Assembly (NCBI GenBank): GCA_944381295.1
Contig: CALWKP010000132.1
Coordinates: 1 to 12,764 of the forward strand
Length of the DNA: 12,764 nt
Direction: 5' to 3'
Source: an uncultured Clostridia bacterium
Lineage (GTDB): Bacteria > Bacillota > Clostridia > Oscillospirales > Acutalibacteraceae
Below the pieces are notes generated by a model, which worked only from the letters and a program-made list of their open reading frames with translations, was not told the DNA's origin and searched no databases. Below are positions 1-6,826 of the stretch, in pieces (positions within the stretch are counted from its first letter, which is position 1; every line of letters begins with the position of its first letter). Made by a program: the position numbers and the translations under genes.

Positions 1-1208
1 GCGTTGATGAACTGCTGCGCACAGCGCGGAGAACGTCCGCCGCGTTCCAACGCCCATCGTTCTGCCCCTGCTTCCAGTTCCGGCAGATGTTCTTCTATCC
101 CGCGCAGATGCGCCAGCTGACGAATAATCCCCAGATACTGCGCTTTATCCGGCAGCGAGAAATTGATTGCCAGCCCAAAACGGTCCGCCAGCGACAAACT
201 TTCCTGAATCGTGTCGCCGCGATGCACTTCGTCGCCTTCCCGGTCCGAAAACGTCTCCCGCAGCAGATGCCGCCGATTCGACGTCGCATAGATCAGCGTA
301 TTTTCTGGACGCGCCGCAAGACCGCCTTCCAACACCGCTTTCAGCGCTGCATAGGTATCGTCCTGCCGCGAAAACGACAGATCGTCAATAAACACGATAA
401 ACCGCATCGGTACCCCCGCAATTTGATCGACCAAAAACGGGAAATCCATCAGGCTTTCCTTGGGCATCTCGATCACGCGCAGGCCCTCCGGATAAAATTC
501 GTTCAGCATCGCCTTTACTGTGGACGATTTTCCTGTTCCCCGGTCGCCGTACAGCAAGCAATTGTTCGCCGGCAACCCTTTCAAAAATGCCCGGGTATTT
601 TCCACCGCCATCGACCGCTGCAGCTCATAGCCTTTCAGCTCGTCCAACCGAGTCCTATCCGGATACGCCACCGGCTGAATCTTTCCGCCGCGCCAGATGA
701 ACGCCCGGTACCGTGCATACATTCCACAGCCGTGCCCATGATAGTAGGCCGCCATATTCGTGAGGCAGTCTTTCAGGCTTCCCCGCAGTGGTTCCACCGG
801 GGTCCCGGTTTCCCATCGCGGAAGGTCCAGGGCATCCAATTCCGCCGCATAAGCGGTCCCTGCAATCACTTCTTCCGGCGTGATCTGCGCAATTTCCAAA
901 ATGATCCGCAAATCGCGTTTCACGGCATCCATGGCCGTTTCCGGGATACGGTTCCCGCCAGTGGCCGCAATCGAAAATGCATTTTCGTCATAAAGCGCAG
1001 TCCCGGTAATGCATCCGGCAAAATTCTCGGCATAACCGCGCTCCGCCAGAACAGCAAAAAAATGCCCCCATGCCGGAAGAAACTCTTCCATGGGTCCGCC
1101 GGCAGACTTCAACAACCGGAAAAACGCTGCCGGAACAGTACGATTTAAAATTCCTTTATACACGGAAAGCGACGCTAATTTGAGCGCCGCTGTTTTGATC
1201 TGGTTCAT
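1..1208 (-). CDS. DUF815-family AAA+ ATPase, C-terminus cut by window edge
   Basis: Reading the minus strand from the ATG at 1208-1206 gives 402 open codons that leave the window at position 1. The protein is cytosolic-looking, without signal peptide or membrane helix. An N-terminal helical part (about 1-190) is followed by an AAA+ module: Walker A GDRGTGKS at 221-228, Walker B IVFIDDL at 271-277, sensor 1 TSN at 309-311, a likely arginine finger in LADRFG (R343) and a sensor-2-like RGGRSPR near 389-395. This order, with the long N-terminal part, matches the DUF815 (predicted ATPase) family, usually a little over 400 residues, so only a short tail should be missing. An AAAAGGGG ribosome binding site (1217-1224) precedes the start and a good promoter lies just upstream. 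The gene is divergent from ilvB. Its cellular role is unknown; the family is placed among AAA+ ATPases by motif only. Confidence 0.88.
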   Translation of the reverse strand, partial: MNQIKTAALKLASLSVYKGILNRTVPAAFFRLLKSAGGPMEEFLPAWGHFFAVLAERGYAENFAGCITGTALYDENAFSIAATGGNRIPETAMDAVKRDLRIILEIAQITPEEVIAGTAYAAELDALDLPRWETGTPVEPLRGSLKDCLTNMAAYYHGHGCGMYARYRAFIWRGGKIQPVAYPDRTRLDELKGYELQRSMAVENTRAFLKGLPANNCLLYGDRGTGKSSTVKAMLNEFYPEGLRVIEMPKESLMDFPFLVDQIAGVPMRFIVFIDDLSFSRQDDTYAALKAVLEGGLAARPENTLIYATSNRRHLLRETFSDREGDEVHRGDTIQESLSLADRFGLAINFSLPDKAQYLGIIRQLAHLRGIEEHLPELEAGAERWALERGGRSPRCAQQFIN

Positions 1209-1234
1209 GGCGCTGACCCCTTTTGTTTTTTTCT

Positions 1235-1264
1235 ATTGTACCCTTGCATCCTGCGCGTTGTCAA
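1235..1264 (-). promoter_or_regulatory. sigma-A promoter of the DUF815 ATPase gene
   Basis: On the minus strand a consensus -35 TTGACA (1264-1259) and a -10 TACAAT (1240-1235) are separated by 18 bp. Transcription would start near 1228, leaving a leader of about 20 nt with the ribosome binding site. Both position and match are good; not experimentally known. Confidence 0.75.
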
Positions 1265-1450
1265 TCCCAATGCAAGGAAACCTGGGATGGTCTCTCACCT
1301 CACAAAAGGACATGCCTGACATAATGGCCAGAAGAAAAAACGGACACTCCCTCCGGATAAAAAATGCGGGATTTTCGCAGGATTTCCGTTTCATTTATTG
1401 ATATCGTTGGTCATGCGGCAATCAAATCCCGGCTGAGAAAAACACAAATA
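1265..1450. other. intergenic stretch without recognisable gene
   Basis: Between the two divergent promoters lie about 190 bases in which I see no supported gene. Short open frames exist (for example a 29-codon frame starting near 1312), but they have no ribosome binding site. No T-box motif, tRNA or strong hairpin was found. Confidence 0.5.
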
Positions 1451-1462
1451 CTGCGAAAGATT

Positions 1463-1495
1463 TGCGTTGACGCAGAAAGCAAAAGAGATTATAAT
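1463..1495 (+). promoter_or_regulatory. sigma-A promoter of ilvBNC with a palindrome over the -35 box
   Basis: The -35 TTGACG (1467-1472) and a perfect -10 TATAAT (1490-1495) are 17 bp apart, so transcription should begin near 1502, about 70 nt before ilvB. The -35 box sits in the inverted repeat TGCG-TTGA-CGCA (1463-1474), and another CTGCG copy lies at 1451-1455. A repressor bound there would block RNA polymerase; that role is inferred. Confidence 0.82.
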
Positions 1496-1505
1496 AATTA
1501 GAAAG

Positions 1506-1535
1506 TTGCAAAAAGTCCTTTGGAAAATTGCAAAA
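1506..1535 (+). repeat. direct repeat TTGCAAAA in the ilvB leader
   Basis: TTGCAAAA occurs at 1506-1513 and again at 1528-1535, start to start 22 bp, which is close to two helical turns. Both copies lie just behind the expected transcription start. They could be tandem binding sites on one face of the DNA, or elements of the leader RNA. No T-box, leader peptide rich in Leu/Val/Ile, or attenuator terminator was found in this leader. Confidence 0.45.
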
Positions 1536-1570
1536 TCTCATTCTTTTGGTTCTGGAAAGGAGGGCGACCG

Positions 1571-3193
1571 ATGATCAGCGGAGCAGAAATCATGGTGAAA
1601 TGTTTGGAACAAGAAGGCGTTTCCCTGACGTTTGGATATCCGGGTGCGGCCATCTGCCCTTTTTACGATAAGTTATATCAGTCCGAGATTCGTCATATCC
1701 TGGTGCGTGAGGAACAGAATGCAGCGCACATGGCGAGCGGCTATGCACGCTCCTGCGGGAAACCTGGCGTATGTATCGCGACATCCGGACCGGGTGCGAC
1801 GAACCTGATCACGGGTCTTGCTACGGCCTATATGGACTCGATCCCGATGGTCGCCATTACCGGACAGGTCAATTCAGAGCTTCTGGGACGTGACGTATTC
1901 CAGGAAGCCGATATCACCGGCGCCTGTGAATCGTTTACCAAACACAGTTACCTGGTGAAAAGCGCCTCTGACTTGCCACGTATTTTTAAGGAAGCATTTT
2001 ATATCGCGTCCACTGGACGACCGGGGCCGGTGCTGATCGACGTCCCATTCGATATCCAGAAACAGGAAGTTGAAACATTTGTTTATCCGGAAAAAGCGAA
2101 TATTATTGGATATAAACCCCGCACACAGGGGCATCCGCTCCAGATCAAACGCGCCCTGGAAGCGATGGCGGAAGCGAAACGTCCGATCATCTGCTGCGGC
2201 GGCGGCGTCGTACTGGCCGGCGCAAGGCGGGAAATGATCGCCCTGGCAGAGCGCACCGGCATCCCGGTGGTTTCCACGATGATGGGGCTCGGTGTCATCC
2301 CGATGGACAGCGACCGGTATCTGGGAATGATCGGCTCCCACGGGCACAAAAACGCGAACCGCGCCATGCACGATGCCGACCTGATTTTGCTATGCGGCGC
2401 GCGGGTGGGCGACCGGGCGATCGCCGCGCCCGAACAGGTGGCGGAAAAAGCCACGATCATCCATATCGATATTGACCCGGCAGAAATCGGAAAAAATATG
2501 ACCGCACACATCCCGATCGTAGGGGATATCCGGCAAGTCCTCGGGACGTTGGCAGAAAAAGCACGAACCTGTGCGCCGAAGGAATGGGTGGAATCGGTAT
2601 TGCAGTATAAGGCGGATTATCTGCCGCGCGGAGAAGAATCCGAAACCTGTGTGGAACCGCGCAGTTTTATCCGGAAGCTTTCCTCGATGATGAAAGACGA
2701 CGCGATCGTTGTGGCGGACGTTGGACAAAACCAAATCTGGGCCGCCAACAATTTCAATGTGAAAGAAGGACGGTTCCTGACTTCCGGGGGGCTTGGGACC
2801 ATGGGATATTCCTTACCGGCAGCGATCGGCGCAAAACTGGCCAAACCGCGGCGTCAGGTGGTATCGATCTGCGGGGACGGAGCGTTCCAGATGTGCATGT
2901 GTGAACTCGGCACACTGCGTCAAAATGATGTCAACGTAAAAATCATTATTATGGAAAACCAGCGGCTCGGCATGGTCCGCGAAGTGCAGGACAACCTGTA
3001 CGGGAAACGGCATGCGGCGACGATACTGGACCAAGGCAGCCCGGATTTTGTGATGCTGGCGCAGGCGTATGGCATTGAGACCGCAAGAGCGGAAACGAAC
3101 GCCCAGGCAAACGAACTGGCACGCAAAATGCTGGCGTCAAATAAACCGTTTGTGCTGGTGTGCAGGGTCGATCCCGACCTACCGACGATTTAA
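1571..3193 (+). CDS. ilvB: acetolactate (acetohydroxyacid) synthase large, catalytic subunit
   Basis: IlvB condenses two pyruvates to 2-acetolactate, or pyruvate with 2-oxobutyrate to 2-aceto-2-hydroxybutyrate, the first common step of valine, leucine and isoleucine synthesis in the cytosol. The 540-residue protein has the usual three thiamine-diphosphate enzyme domains. The catalytic glutamate is E48 in the stretch REEQNAAHMASGYAR, followed by the conserved SGPGATNL (72-79). The C-terminal diphosphate-binding motif runs from GDG (435-437) to N463. The frame is open further upstream to 1520, but the ATG at 1571 is chosen because the strong GGAAAGGAGGG site (1553-1563) lies at correct distance and homology starts here. 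The adjacent regulatory subunit marks it as the biosynthetic, FAD-containing type rather than the catabolic AlsS. It is the first gene of the operon. Confidence 0.95.
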   Translation: MISGAEIMVKCLEQEGVSLTFGYPGAAICPFYDKLYQSEIRHILVREEQNAAHMASGYARSCGKPGVCIATSGPGATNLITGLATAYMDSIPMVAITGQVNSELLGRDVFQEADITGACESFTKHSYLVKSASDLPRIFKEAFYIASTGRPGPVLIDVPFDIQKQEVETFVYPEKANIIGYKPRTQGHPLQIKRALEAMAEAKRPIICCGGGVVLAGARREMIALAERTGIPVVSTMMGLGVIPMDSDRYLGMIGSHGHKNANRAMHDADLILLCGARVGDRAIAAPEQVAEKATIIHIDIDPAEIGKNMTAHIPIVGDIRQVLGTLAEKARTCAPKEWVESVLQYKADYLPRGEESETCVEPRSFIRKLSSMMKDDAIVVADVGQNQIWAANNFNVKEGRFLTSGGLGTMGYSLPAAIGAKLAKPRRQVVSICGDGAFQMCMCELGTLRQNDVNVKIIIMENQRLGMVREVQDNLYGKRHAATILDQGSPDFVMLAQAYGIETARAETNAQANELARKMLASNKPFVLVCRVDPDLPTI

Positions 3194-3206
3194 AGGGGGG
3201 CCTGCC

Positions 3207-3710
3207 ATGAAATACACGTTATCGGTCCTGGTCGAGAACCAGCCGGGCGTACTTTCCAAGGTATCCGGATTATTTTCCCGCCGCGGCTTCAACATTGACA
3301 GCCTCGCGGTCGGCATCACCGAAGACCCGTCCATTTCGCGGATGACCATTGTGGTCAACGGCGACGAATATATTCTCGAACAGGTGGAAAAACAGCTGAA
3401 TAAAGTGATTCCCGTCATCAAGGTCAAGACCCTCGATGAAACCGGAGCGTTTATCAGCAGCGAACTTTCGCTTATCAAGATCAGCTGTAGCGCGAAACAG
3501 CGCTCAGAGGTCATGAATATCGCCGAACTGATGCAGGCGAAAATCGTAGATGTTTCCCTGACGTCCCTGACGCTCCAGATCGCCGATACGCAGGAAAACA
3601 CCGAAACATTAATCAGTCTGGTCAAACCGTACGGGATCAAAGAGATCGTGCGCACGGGCATGGTCGCCATCGAAAAGGGCGCCGACATCACAAAAAAACA
3701 CAACGCTTAA
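3207..3710 (+). CDS. ilvN: acetolactate synthase small, regulatory subunit
   Basis: IlvN (also called IlvH) binds IlvB, raises its activity and confers feedback inhibition by valine. The 167-residue protein is of the full two-domain type: an N-terminal ACT domain (about 3-76) with the typical NQPGVLSKVSGLFSRRGFNI stretch starting at residue 11, and a C-terminal ALS small-subunit domain (about 85-158) containing SELSLIKI. Length fits the family (about 160-170). The start is the ATG at 3207, preceded by AAAGGGGGG (3192-3200). It begins 13 bp after the ilvB stop, so the two are cotranscribed and probably translationally coupled, consistent with a stoichiometric complex. The open frame upstream of 3207 overlaps ilvB and is not used. 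Confidence 0.94.
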   Translation: MKYTLSVLVENQPGVLSKVSGLFSRRGFNIDSLAVGITEDPSISRMTIVVNGDEYILEQVEKQLNKVIPVIKVKTLDETGAFISSELSLIKISCSAKQRSEVMNIAELMQAKIVDVSLTSLTLQIADTQENTETLISLVKPYGIKEIVRTGMVAIEKGADITKKHNA

Positions 3711-3713
3711 GCA

Positions 3714-3748
3714 GCGGGCCATGCCCGCCGCGCGAGTGCGCGTTTAAT
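3714..3748 (+). promoter_or_regulatory. two tandem GC-rich hairpins between ilvN and ilvC
   Basis: Hairpin 1 is GCGGGC-CAT-GCCCGC (3714-3728, 6-bp perfect stem). Hairpin 2 is CGCGC-GAGT-GCGCG (3729-3742, 5-bp perfect stem), directly abutting and followed by TTTAATTT. They fill the short ilvN-ilvC gap. They may act as a weak terminator or an mRNA processing or stability element that sets the ilvC level apart from ilvBN. The structures are seen; the function is inferred. Confidence 0.5.
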
Positions 3749-3771
3749 TTATACAACAGGGGGAAACTGTT

Positions 3772-4779
3772 ATGCCAAAAATCTACTATGAAGCTGACTG
3801 CGATATCAACGTACTTAAAGGAAAAACCGTAGCAGTCATTGGTTACGGAAGCCAGGGACATGCTCATGCGCGGAACCTGAAAGATAGCGGAGTAAACGTC
3901 ATCGTGGGCCTGTATGAAGGCAGCAAGAGCCGCGCTAAGGCCGAAAAACACGGCCTGACTGTCATGACGGTTCCGGAGGCGACAAAAGCCGCGGATATCA
4001 TCATGGTTCTGATCCCGGACGAACGCCAGGCCGCCATGTATGAAAAAGACATCGCCCCGTACCTGACTGCGGGCAAGGCACTGGCATTTGCACATGGGTT
4101 CAACATCCATTTCGGCCAGATCAAACCGCCGGCTGATATCGATGTATTCATGATCGCGCCGAAAGGCCCGGGCCACACCGTCCGCAGCGAATATGTGGAA
4201 GGCAAAGGCGTGCCGTGCCTGGTCGCTATTGAACAGGATGCAACCGGCCATGCACTGGATATCGCACTGGCTTACGGCGCTGGCATCGGCGGCGCACGTG
4301 CGGCGATCATGGAAACAACCTTCAAGATCGAGACCAAAACCGACCTGTTCGGTGAGCAGGCAGTCCTGTGCGGCGGTGTTACGGCGCTGATGAAGGCTGG
4401 TTTCGAGACGCTGGTAGAAGCTGGCTATGCTCCGGAGAACGCGTATTTTGAGTGCATCCACGAAATGAAGCTGATCGTAGACCTGATCTACAAAGGCGGC
4501 TTCTCGATGATGCGGTATTCGATTTCCGACACCGCAGAATTCGGCGATTACGAGACAGGCAAGCGCCTGATCACCGACGAGACCAAGAAGGAAATGAAAA
4601 AGATCCTCTCGGAGATTCAGGACGGCACATTCGCAAGCAAGTGGATTGCAGAGAACAAGAATGGCCGCGCACATTTCAACGCATGCCGCCGCATCGAAGC
4701 TTCTCACGAACTGGAAGCTGTGGGCAAAGAGCTGCGTAAAATGTATGCGTGGAACGACGACGACAAATACGCAGAATAA
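3772..4779 (+). CDS. ilvC: ketol-acid reductoisomerase, class I
   Basis: IlvC isomerises and reduces 2-acetolactate (or 2-aceto-2-hydroxybutyrate) to the 2,3-dihydroxy acid, using Mg2+ and NAD(P)H, the step after IlvBN. The 335-residue length is that of the short class I enzymes. The N-terminal Rossmann fold shows GYGSQGHAHA (24-33); the cofactor loop EGSKSR (49-54) with serines at 51 and 53 suggests NADPH preference (inference). Histidine H108 in AHGF is at the catalytic position. The knotted C-terminal domain carries metal ligands D191 and E195 in TDLFGEQ, and E227 and E231 in FECIHEMK. The AGGGGGAA ribosome binding site precedes the ATG at 3772. It is the third gene of the operon, 61 bp after ilvN, with a terminator behind it. 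No ilvD, ilvA or leu gene is adjacent. Confidence 0.96.
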   Translation: MPKIYYEADCDINVLKGKTVAVIGYGSQGHAHARNLKDSGVNVIVGLYEGSKSRAKAEKHGLTVMTVPEATKAADIIMVLIPDERQAAMYEKDIAPYLTAGKALAFAHGFNIHFGQIKPPADIDVFMIAPKGPGHTVRSEYVEGKGVPCLVAIEQDATGHALDIALAYGAGIGGARAAIMETTFKIETKTDLFGEQAVLCGGVTALMKAGFETLVEAGYAPENAYFECIHEMKLIVDLIYKGGFSMMRYSISDTAEFGDYETGKRLITDETKKEMKKILSEIQDGTFASKWIAENKNGRAHFNACRRIEASHELEAVGKELRKMYAWNDDDKYAE

Positions 4780-4794
4780 TTTTGAAAAAGGACA

Positions 4795-4827
4795 GCGGGC
4801 GGACCAAGGTGGTTTGCCCGCCGTTTT
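4795..4827 (+). terminator. intrinsic terminator of ilvBNC
   Basis: A 12-bp stem (4795-4806 with 4810-4821; two G-U pairs), a three-base AGG loop and the tail CGTTTT. It starts 15 bases after the ilvC stop. Confidence 0.85.
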
Positions 4828-4872
4828 GTAACAGGAACGGCTGTGAGGGAACGGCAGAAGGAGGCGTTTTTG

Positions 4873-5646
4873 ATGTGGGATAGGAAAACAGTAAAACAGA
4901 ATGCGCGCTTTGCCCTGCAAGGGAGATATGGTCTAGGAATCCTGGTCGCGCTGACGGCAACGCTGCCGGGATTGGTGGTATCGCTGATCAGCACACTGAC
5001 TGCTCCGCCTTTGCCGGAAGACTGGCCGATGGGGACCATGACCCCGGAAGCACAGCGCTGGTACGGAATTTCGTGGATTACGTCACTGTTGGTGACGCTG
5101 CTGATCTCCTATCCTCTGGCGGTAGGATATGCGCGTTTTTTCGTACACAACCGGTTTGGGCACACAGAATACGCTACGGTATTCAGCGGATTCCGGGACG
5201 GATACGGCAGCAGTATCCTGACCATGTTCGTGACGGACCTTTTTGTTGCCTTGTGGACGCTGCTGCTGATCGTTCCTGGGATTATCAAGCTGATCCAATA
5301 CAGCATGGTTCCGTTCCTGCTGAGTGATAACCCGCATCTAAGCGGCGGACGGGTACGTCAGATGTCACGGGAAATGACTTATGGTCATAAAGGTGCCATT
5401 TTTGTCCTGTACCTTTCCTTTTTCGGATGGTATGTGCTGCTAGGATTCGCGGTCGCACTGGTGACGATCTTTTCCCCCTTGACCGATTATGTTACCCTGT
5501 CTACGCTGGCCGCGATTTTATTGGCTCCCTATTATCAAGCAAGTCTCACAGAAGTCTATCTCTGTCTGCGGGATTCCGCCATTGCCCGGGGGGCGATCGA
5601 TCCCCGCGAATTACGTTTGGCTCCGGCACAAGGTCCCATTTTTTAA
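4873..5646 (+). CDS. DUF975-family integral membrane protein
   Basis: The 257-residue protein is strongly hydrophobic, with about five membrane segments (roughly 20-42, 66-88, 114-140, 175-198 and 208-230) and a short basic N-terminus. The pattern SGGRVRQMSREMTYGHKG (157-174) followed by a hydrophobic block with FFGWY, then LAPYYQASLTEVYLCLRD near the end, is typical of DUF975, a family of Firmicutes membrane proteins of unknown function. The ATG at 4873 is preferred over a GTG at 4843 because AGAAGGAGG (4856-4864) sits 8 bases before it. The gene starts about 45 bp after the ilv terminator and has no visible promoter of its own, so it may depend on readthrough. No functional link to the ilv genes is visible. 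Confidence 0.8.
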   Translation: MWDRKTVKQNARFALQGRYGLGILVALTATLPGLVVSLISTLTAPPLPEDWPMGTMTPEAQRWYGISWITSLLVTLLISYPLAVGYARFFVHNRFGHTEYATVFSGFRDGYGSSILTMFVTDLFVALWTLLLIVPGIIKLIQYSMVPFLLSDNPHLSGGRVRQMSREMTYGHKGAIFVLYLSFFGWYVLLGFAVALVTIFSPLTDYVTLSTLAAILLAPYYQASLTEVYLCLRDSAIARGAIDPRELRLAPAQGPIF

Positions 5647-5659
5647 AATGGGTGATTTT
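5635..5659 (+). terminator. possible weak terminator overlapping the DUF975 stop codon
   Basis: CCCATTTT-TT-AAAATGGG (5635-5652) is a perfect inverted repeat followed by TGATTTT. The stop codon TAA (5644-5646) lies in the loop and right arm. The stem is AT-rich and the T tract short, so termination would be partial. Confidence 0.4.
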
Positions 5660-5738
5660 GTCACGGAACTAACGGAAAATTTTGCGTATACTAATGTCAG
5701 AACATAGTACAATATACCTTTGTAAAGGAGAATGAAAT

Positions 5739-6047
5739 ATGGCGGTTATCACATTGACAAAAGAAAATTTCGCACAGGAAGTATTACAGTCGACAAAACC
5801 GGTATTGATCGATTTTTGGGCATCCTGGTGCGGACCTTGCCGGATGGTATCGCCGGTAGTTGACGAGATCGCAGAAGAACATCCTGAGATCAAGGTAGGA
5901 AAAGTCAACGTAGACGAACAGCCGGAACTCGCTGCACAGTTCCAGGTCATGAGCATCCCGACGCTGATCGTGATGAAAGAAGGCAAAGCGGTTGCATCGT
6001 CCGTAGGGTTCTGCAGTAAGGAAGCTATTGTGAGCATGTTCCGGTAA
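5739..6047 (+). CDS. trxA: thioredoxin
   Basis: A cytosolic dithiol-disulfide oxidoreductase that is reduced by thioredoxin reductase and passes electrons to target proteins. The 102 residues cover a complete thioredoxin fold: active site WCGPC with C31 and C34, the preceding DFWASW, buried D25, and the cis-proline P74 in SIPTLIV. The loop before the last helix is GFCSKEAI, with a third cysteine (C92) where many thioredoxins have another small residue. The ribosome binding site AAAGGAG (5724-5730) is 8 bases before the ATG. It lies 38 bp ahead of the superoxide reductase gene on the same strand, which suggests a common oxidative-stress transcript. No consensus promoter was identified with certainty. 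Confidence 0.93.
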   Translation: MAVITLTKENFAQEVLQSTKPVLIDFWASWCGPCRMVSPVVDEIAEEHPEIKVGKVNVDEQPELAAQFQVMSIPTLIVMKEGKAVASSVGFCSKEAIVSMFR

Positions 6048-6085
6048 GCCGGAAGAATATAGGAACAAATGAAAGGGGAAGGACT

Positions 6086-6469
6086 ATGAAACAGCATCGT
6101 TTTTATGTCTGCAAGCATTGTGGGAATCTGGTAGGTCTGATCCACGACGCAGGCGTACCGCTGGTATGCTGCGGGGAAAAAATGACAGAACTGGTTCCGA
6201 ACACCACTGACGCCGCAGGGGAAAAGCATGTGCCGGTGGCAGAAGTTTCCGGGGATAAAGTAACTGTCAAAGTTGGCAGCGTAGCGCACCCGATGACAGA
6301 AGAACACTCGATCCAGTGGATCTATCTGCAAACAGAGCATGGCGGCCAGAGGAAGGCCCTGATGCCGGGCAGTGCACCGGAAGCTGTTTTTGCACTGGCA
6401 GGCGGTGACAAGGCCGTAGCGGCATTTGCTTACTGCAACCTGCACGGCTTGTGGAAAGCTGATCTGTAA
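6086..6469 (+). CDS. dfx: desulfoferrodoxin (superoxide reductase, two-centre type)
   Basis: Superoxide reductase converts superoxide to hydrogen peroxide without making oxygen, a hallmark of anaerobes. The 127-residue protein has both iron domains. The N-terminal desulforedoxin-like domain has the four cysteines of centre I: C9-x2-C12 and the pair C28-C29 (VCCGEKM). The C-terminal neelaredoxin domain has the Fe(His)4Cys ligands of the catalytic centre II: H48 in EKHVPV (with the conserved E46 and K47), H68 in VAHPM, H74 in EEHSIQW, and C117 and H120 in YCNLHGLW. Length equals that of class I desulfoferrodoxins (about 125). The GGGGAAGG site precedes the ATG at 6086. It is probably cotranscribed with the thioredoxin gene. 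No rubredoxin gene, the usual electron donor, is present here. Confidence 0.94.
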   Translation: MKQHRFYVCKHCGNLVGLIHDAGVPLVCCGEKMTELVPNTTDAAGEKHVPVAEVSGDKVTVKVGSVAHPMTEEHSIQWIYLQTEHGGQRKALMPGSAPEAVFALAGGDKAVAAFAYCNLHGLWKADL

Positions 6470-6505
6470 AAGCCTTATTTTCCCACAGGTTTTTCCAGTT
6501 TGTAG

Positions 6506-6524
6506 CGAAGGCACTTCGCCTTCG
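6506..6524 (+). repeat. hairpin behind dfx
   Basis: CGAAGGC-ACTTC-GCCTTCG forms a 7-bp perfect stem. There is no T tract behind it, so alone it is not a terminator; it could protect the 3' end of the trxA-dfx mRNA. Confidence 0.4.
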
Positions 6525-6536
6525 TCCCCATAATAC

Positions 6537-6577
6537 AGGAGGGCAAAAGCAGTTGTTGCTTTTGCCCTCCTTGTTTG
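6537..6577 (+). terminator. strong intrinsic terminator of trxA-dfx
   Basis: A perfect 14-bp stem (6537-6550 with 6558-6571), arms AGGAGGGCAAAAGC and its complement, a 7-base loop and the tail TTGTTTG. The A-rich left arm is not followed by a T run on the minus strand, so it mainly serves the plus-strand genes. Confidence 0.85.
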
Positions 6578-6597
6578 CTATGGAAGCAGGCCCTGGC

Positions 6598-6646
6598 GGC
6601 TTTGTCAACGGCGGCGTCAGCCGTTCATTTTACCGTTGACAAAGTC
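6598..6646. repeat. long imperfect inverted repeat with alternative stems
   Basis: The 14-base arm at 6598-6611 (GGCTTTGTCAACGG) pairs with 6633-6646 (CCGTTGACAAAGTC... in reverse complement) with one G-U pair. Within the loop AACGGC (6607-6612) can instead pair with GCCGTT (6620-6625), so the CCGTT unit is present twice and the two structures exclude each other. No T tract follows on either strand. It resembles a dispersed intergenic palindromic element; whether it is multi-copy cannot be seen here. Confidence 0.5.
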
Positions 6647-6826
6647 CAGCCGGGGTCTGCTACTTTTTACGGCAGATGCCCGAAGAAAATCACTTAGACG
6701 GCCGCCCAAGTAACACCAATATTCCCCCAAAGGAAAAAGCGCGGGCGCGAAAATGATTTCTTACTCACAGCCAGGCGGAGGTCACGACGCGTGCCCGATT
6801 TGCCGACCGCAGGTCCGTTTTCTGTC
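6647..6826. other. intergenic stretch downstream of the minus-strand unit
   Basis: About 180 bases between the inverted repeat and the stop of the UROD-like gene. A 74-codon minus-strand frame overlaps this region and the neighbouring gene but lacks a ribosome binding site. I see no gene or clear terminator here; GACC-GCA-GGTC (6808-6818 region) is only a 4-bp stem. Confidence 0.4.

Noticed and set aside
87..1148. Long plus-strand open frame (353 codons)
   Set aside because: It is antisense to the DUF815 ATPase, whose minus-strand frame has clear Walker and sensor motifs; the plus-strand protein is Arg/Pro/His-rich without domain signs or ribosome binding site.
1515..1529. CodY box ahead of ilvB
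   Set aside because: GAAAATT matches one half-site, but the other half matches poorly (about 9 of 15 positions in total), too weak to call.
1506..1570. T-box leader or leader-peptide attenuator for ilvB
   Set aside because: The leader is only about 70 nt, has no AGGGTGG-type T-box sequence, no terminator and no Leu/Val/Ile-rich short frame.
3688..4920. Long minus-strand open frame (410 codons) over ilvC
   Set aside because: Shadow of ilvC in a GC-biased gene; no ribosome binding site and no recognisable domain, while ilvC is unambiguous.
5656..5713. Promoter for trxA-dfx
   Set aside because: TATACT (5687-5692) and TACAAT (5708-5713) are plausible -10 boxes, but no -35 box lies at 16-18 bp; TTGTCA and TTGCGT are 23 and 20 bp away. 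The inverted repeat ACTAATGT/ACATAGT (5690-5708) is also too imperfect to call an operator.
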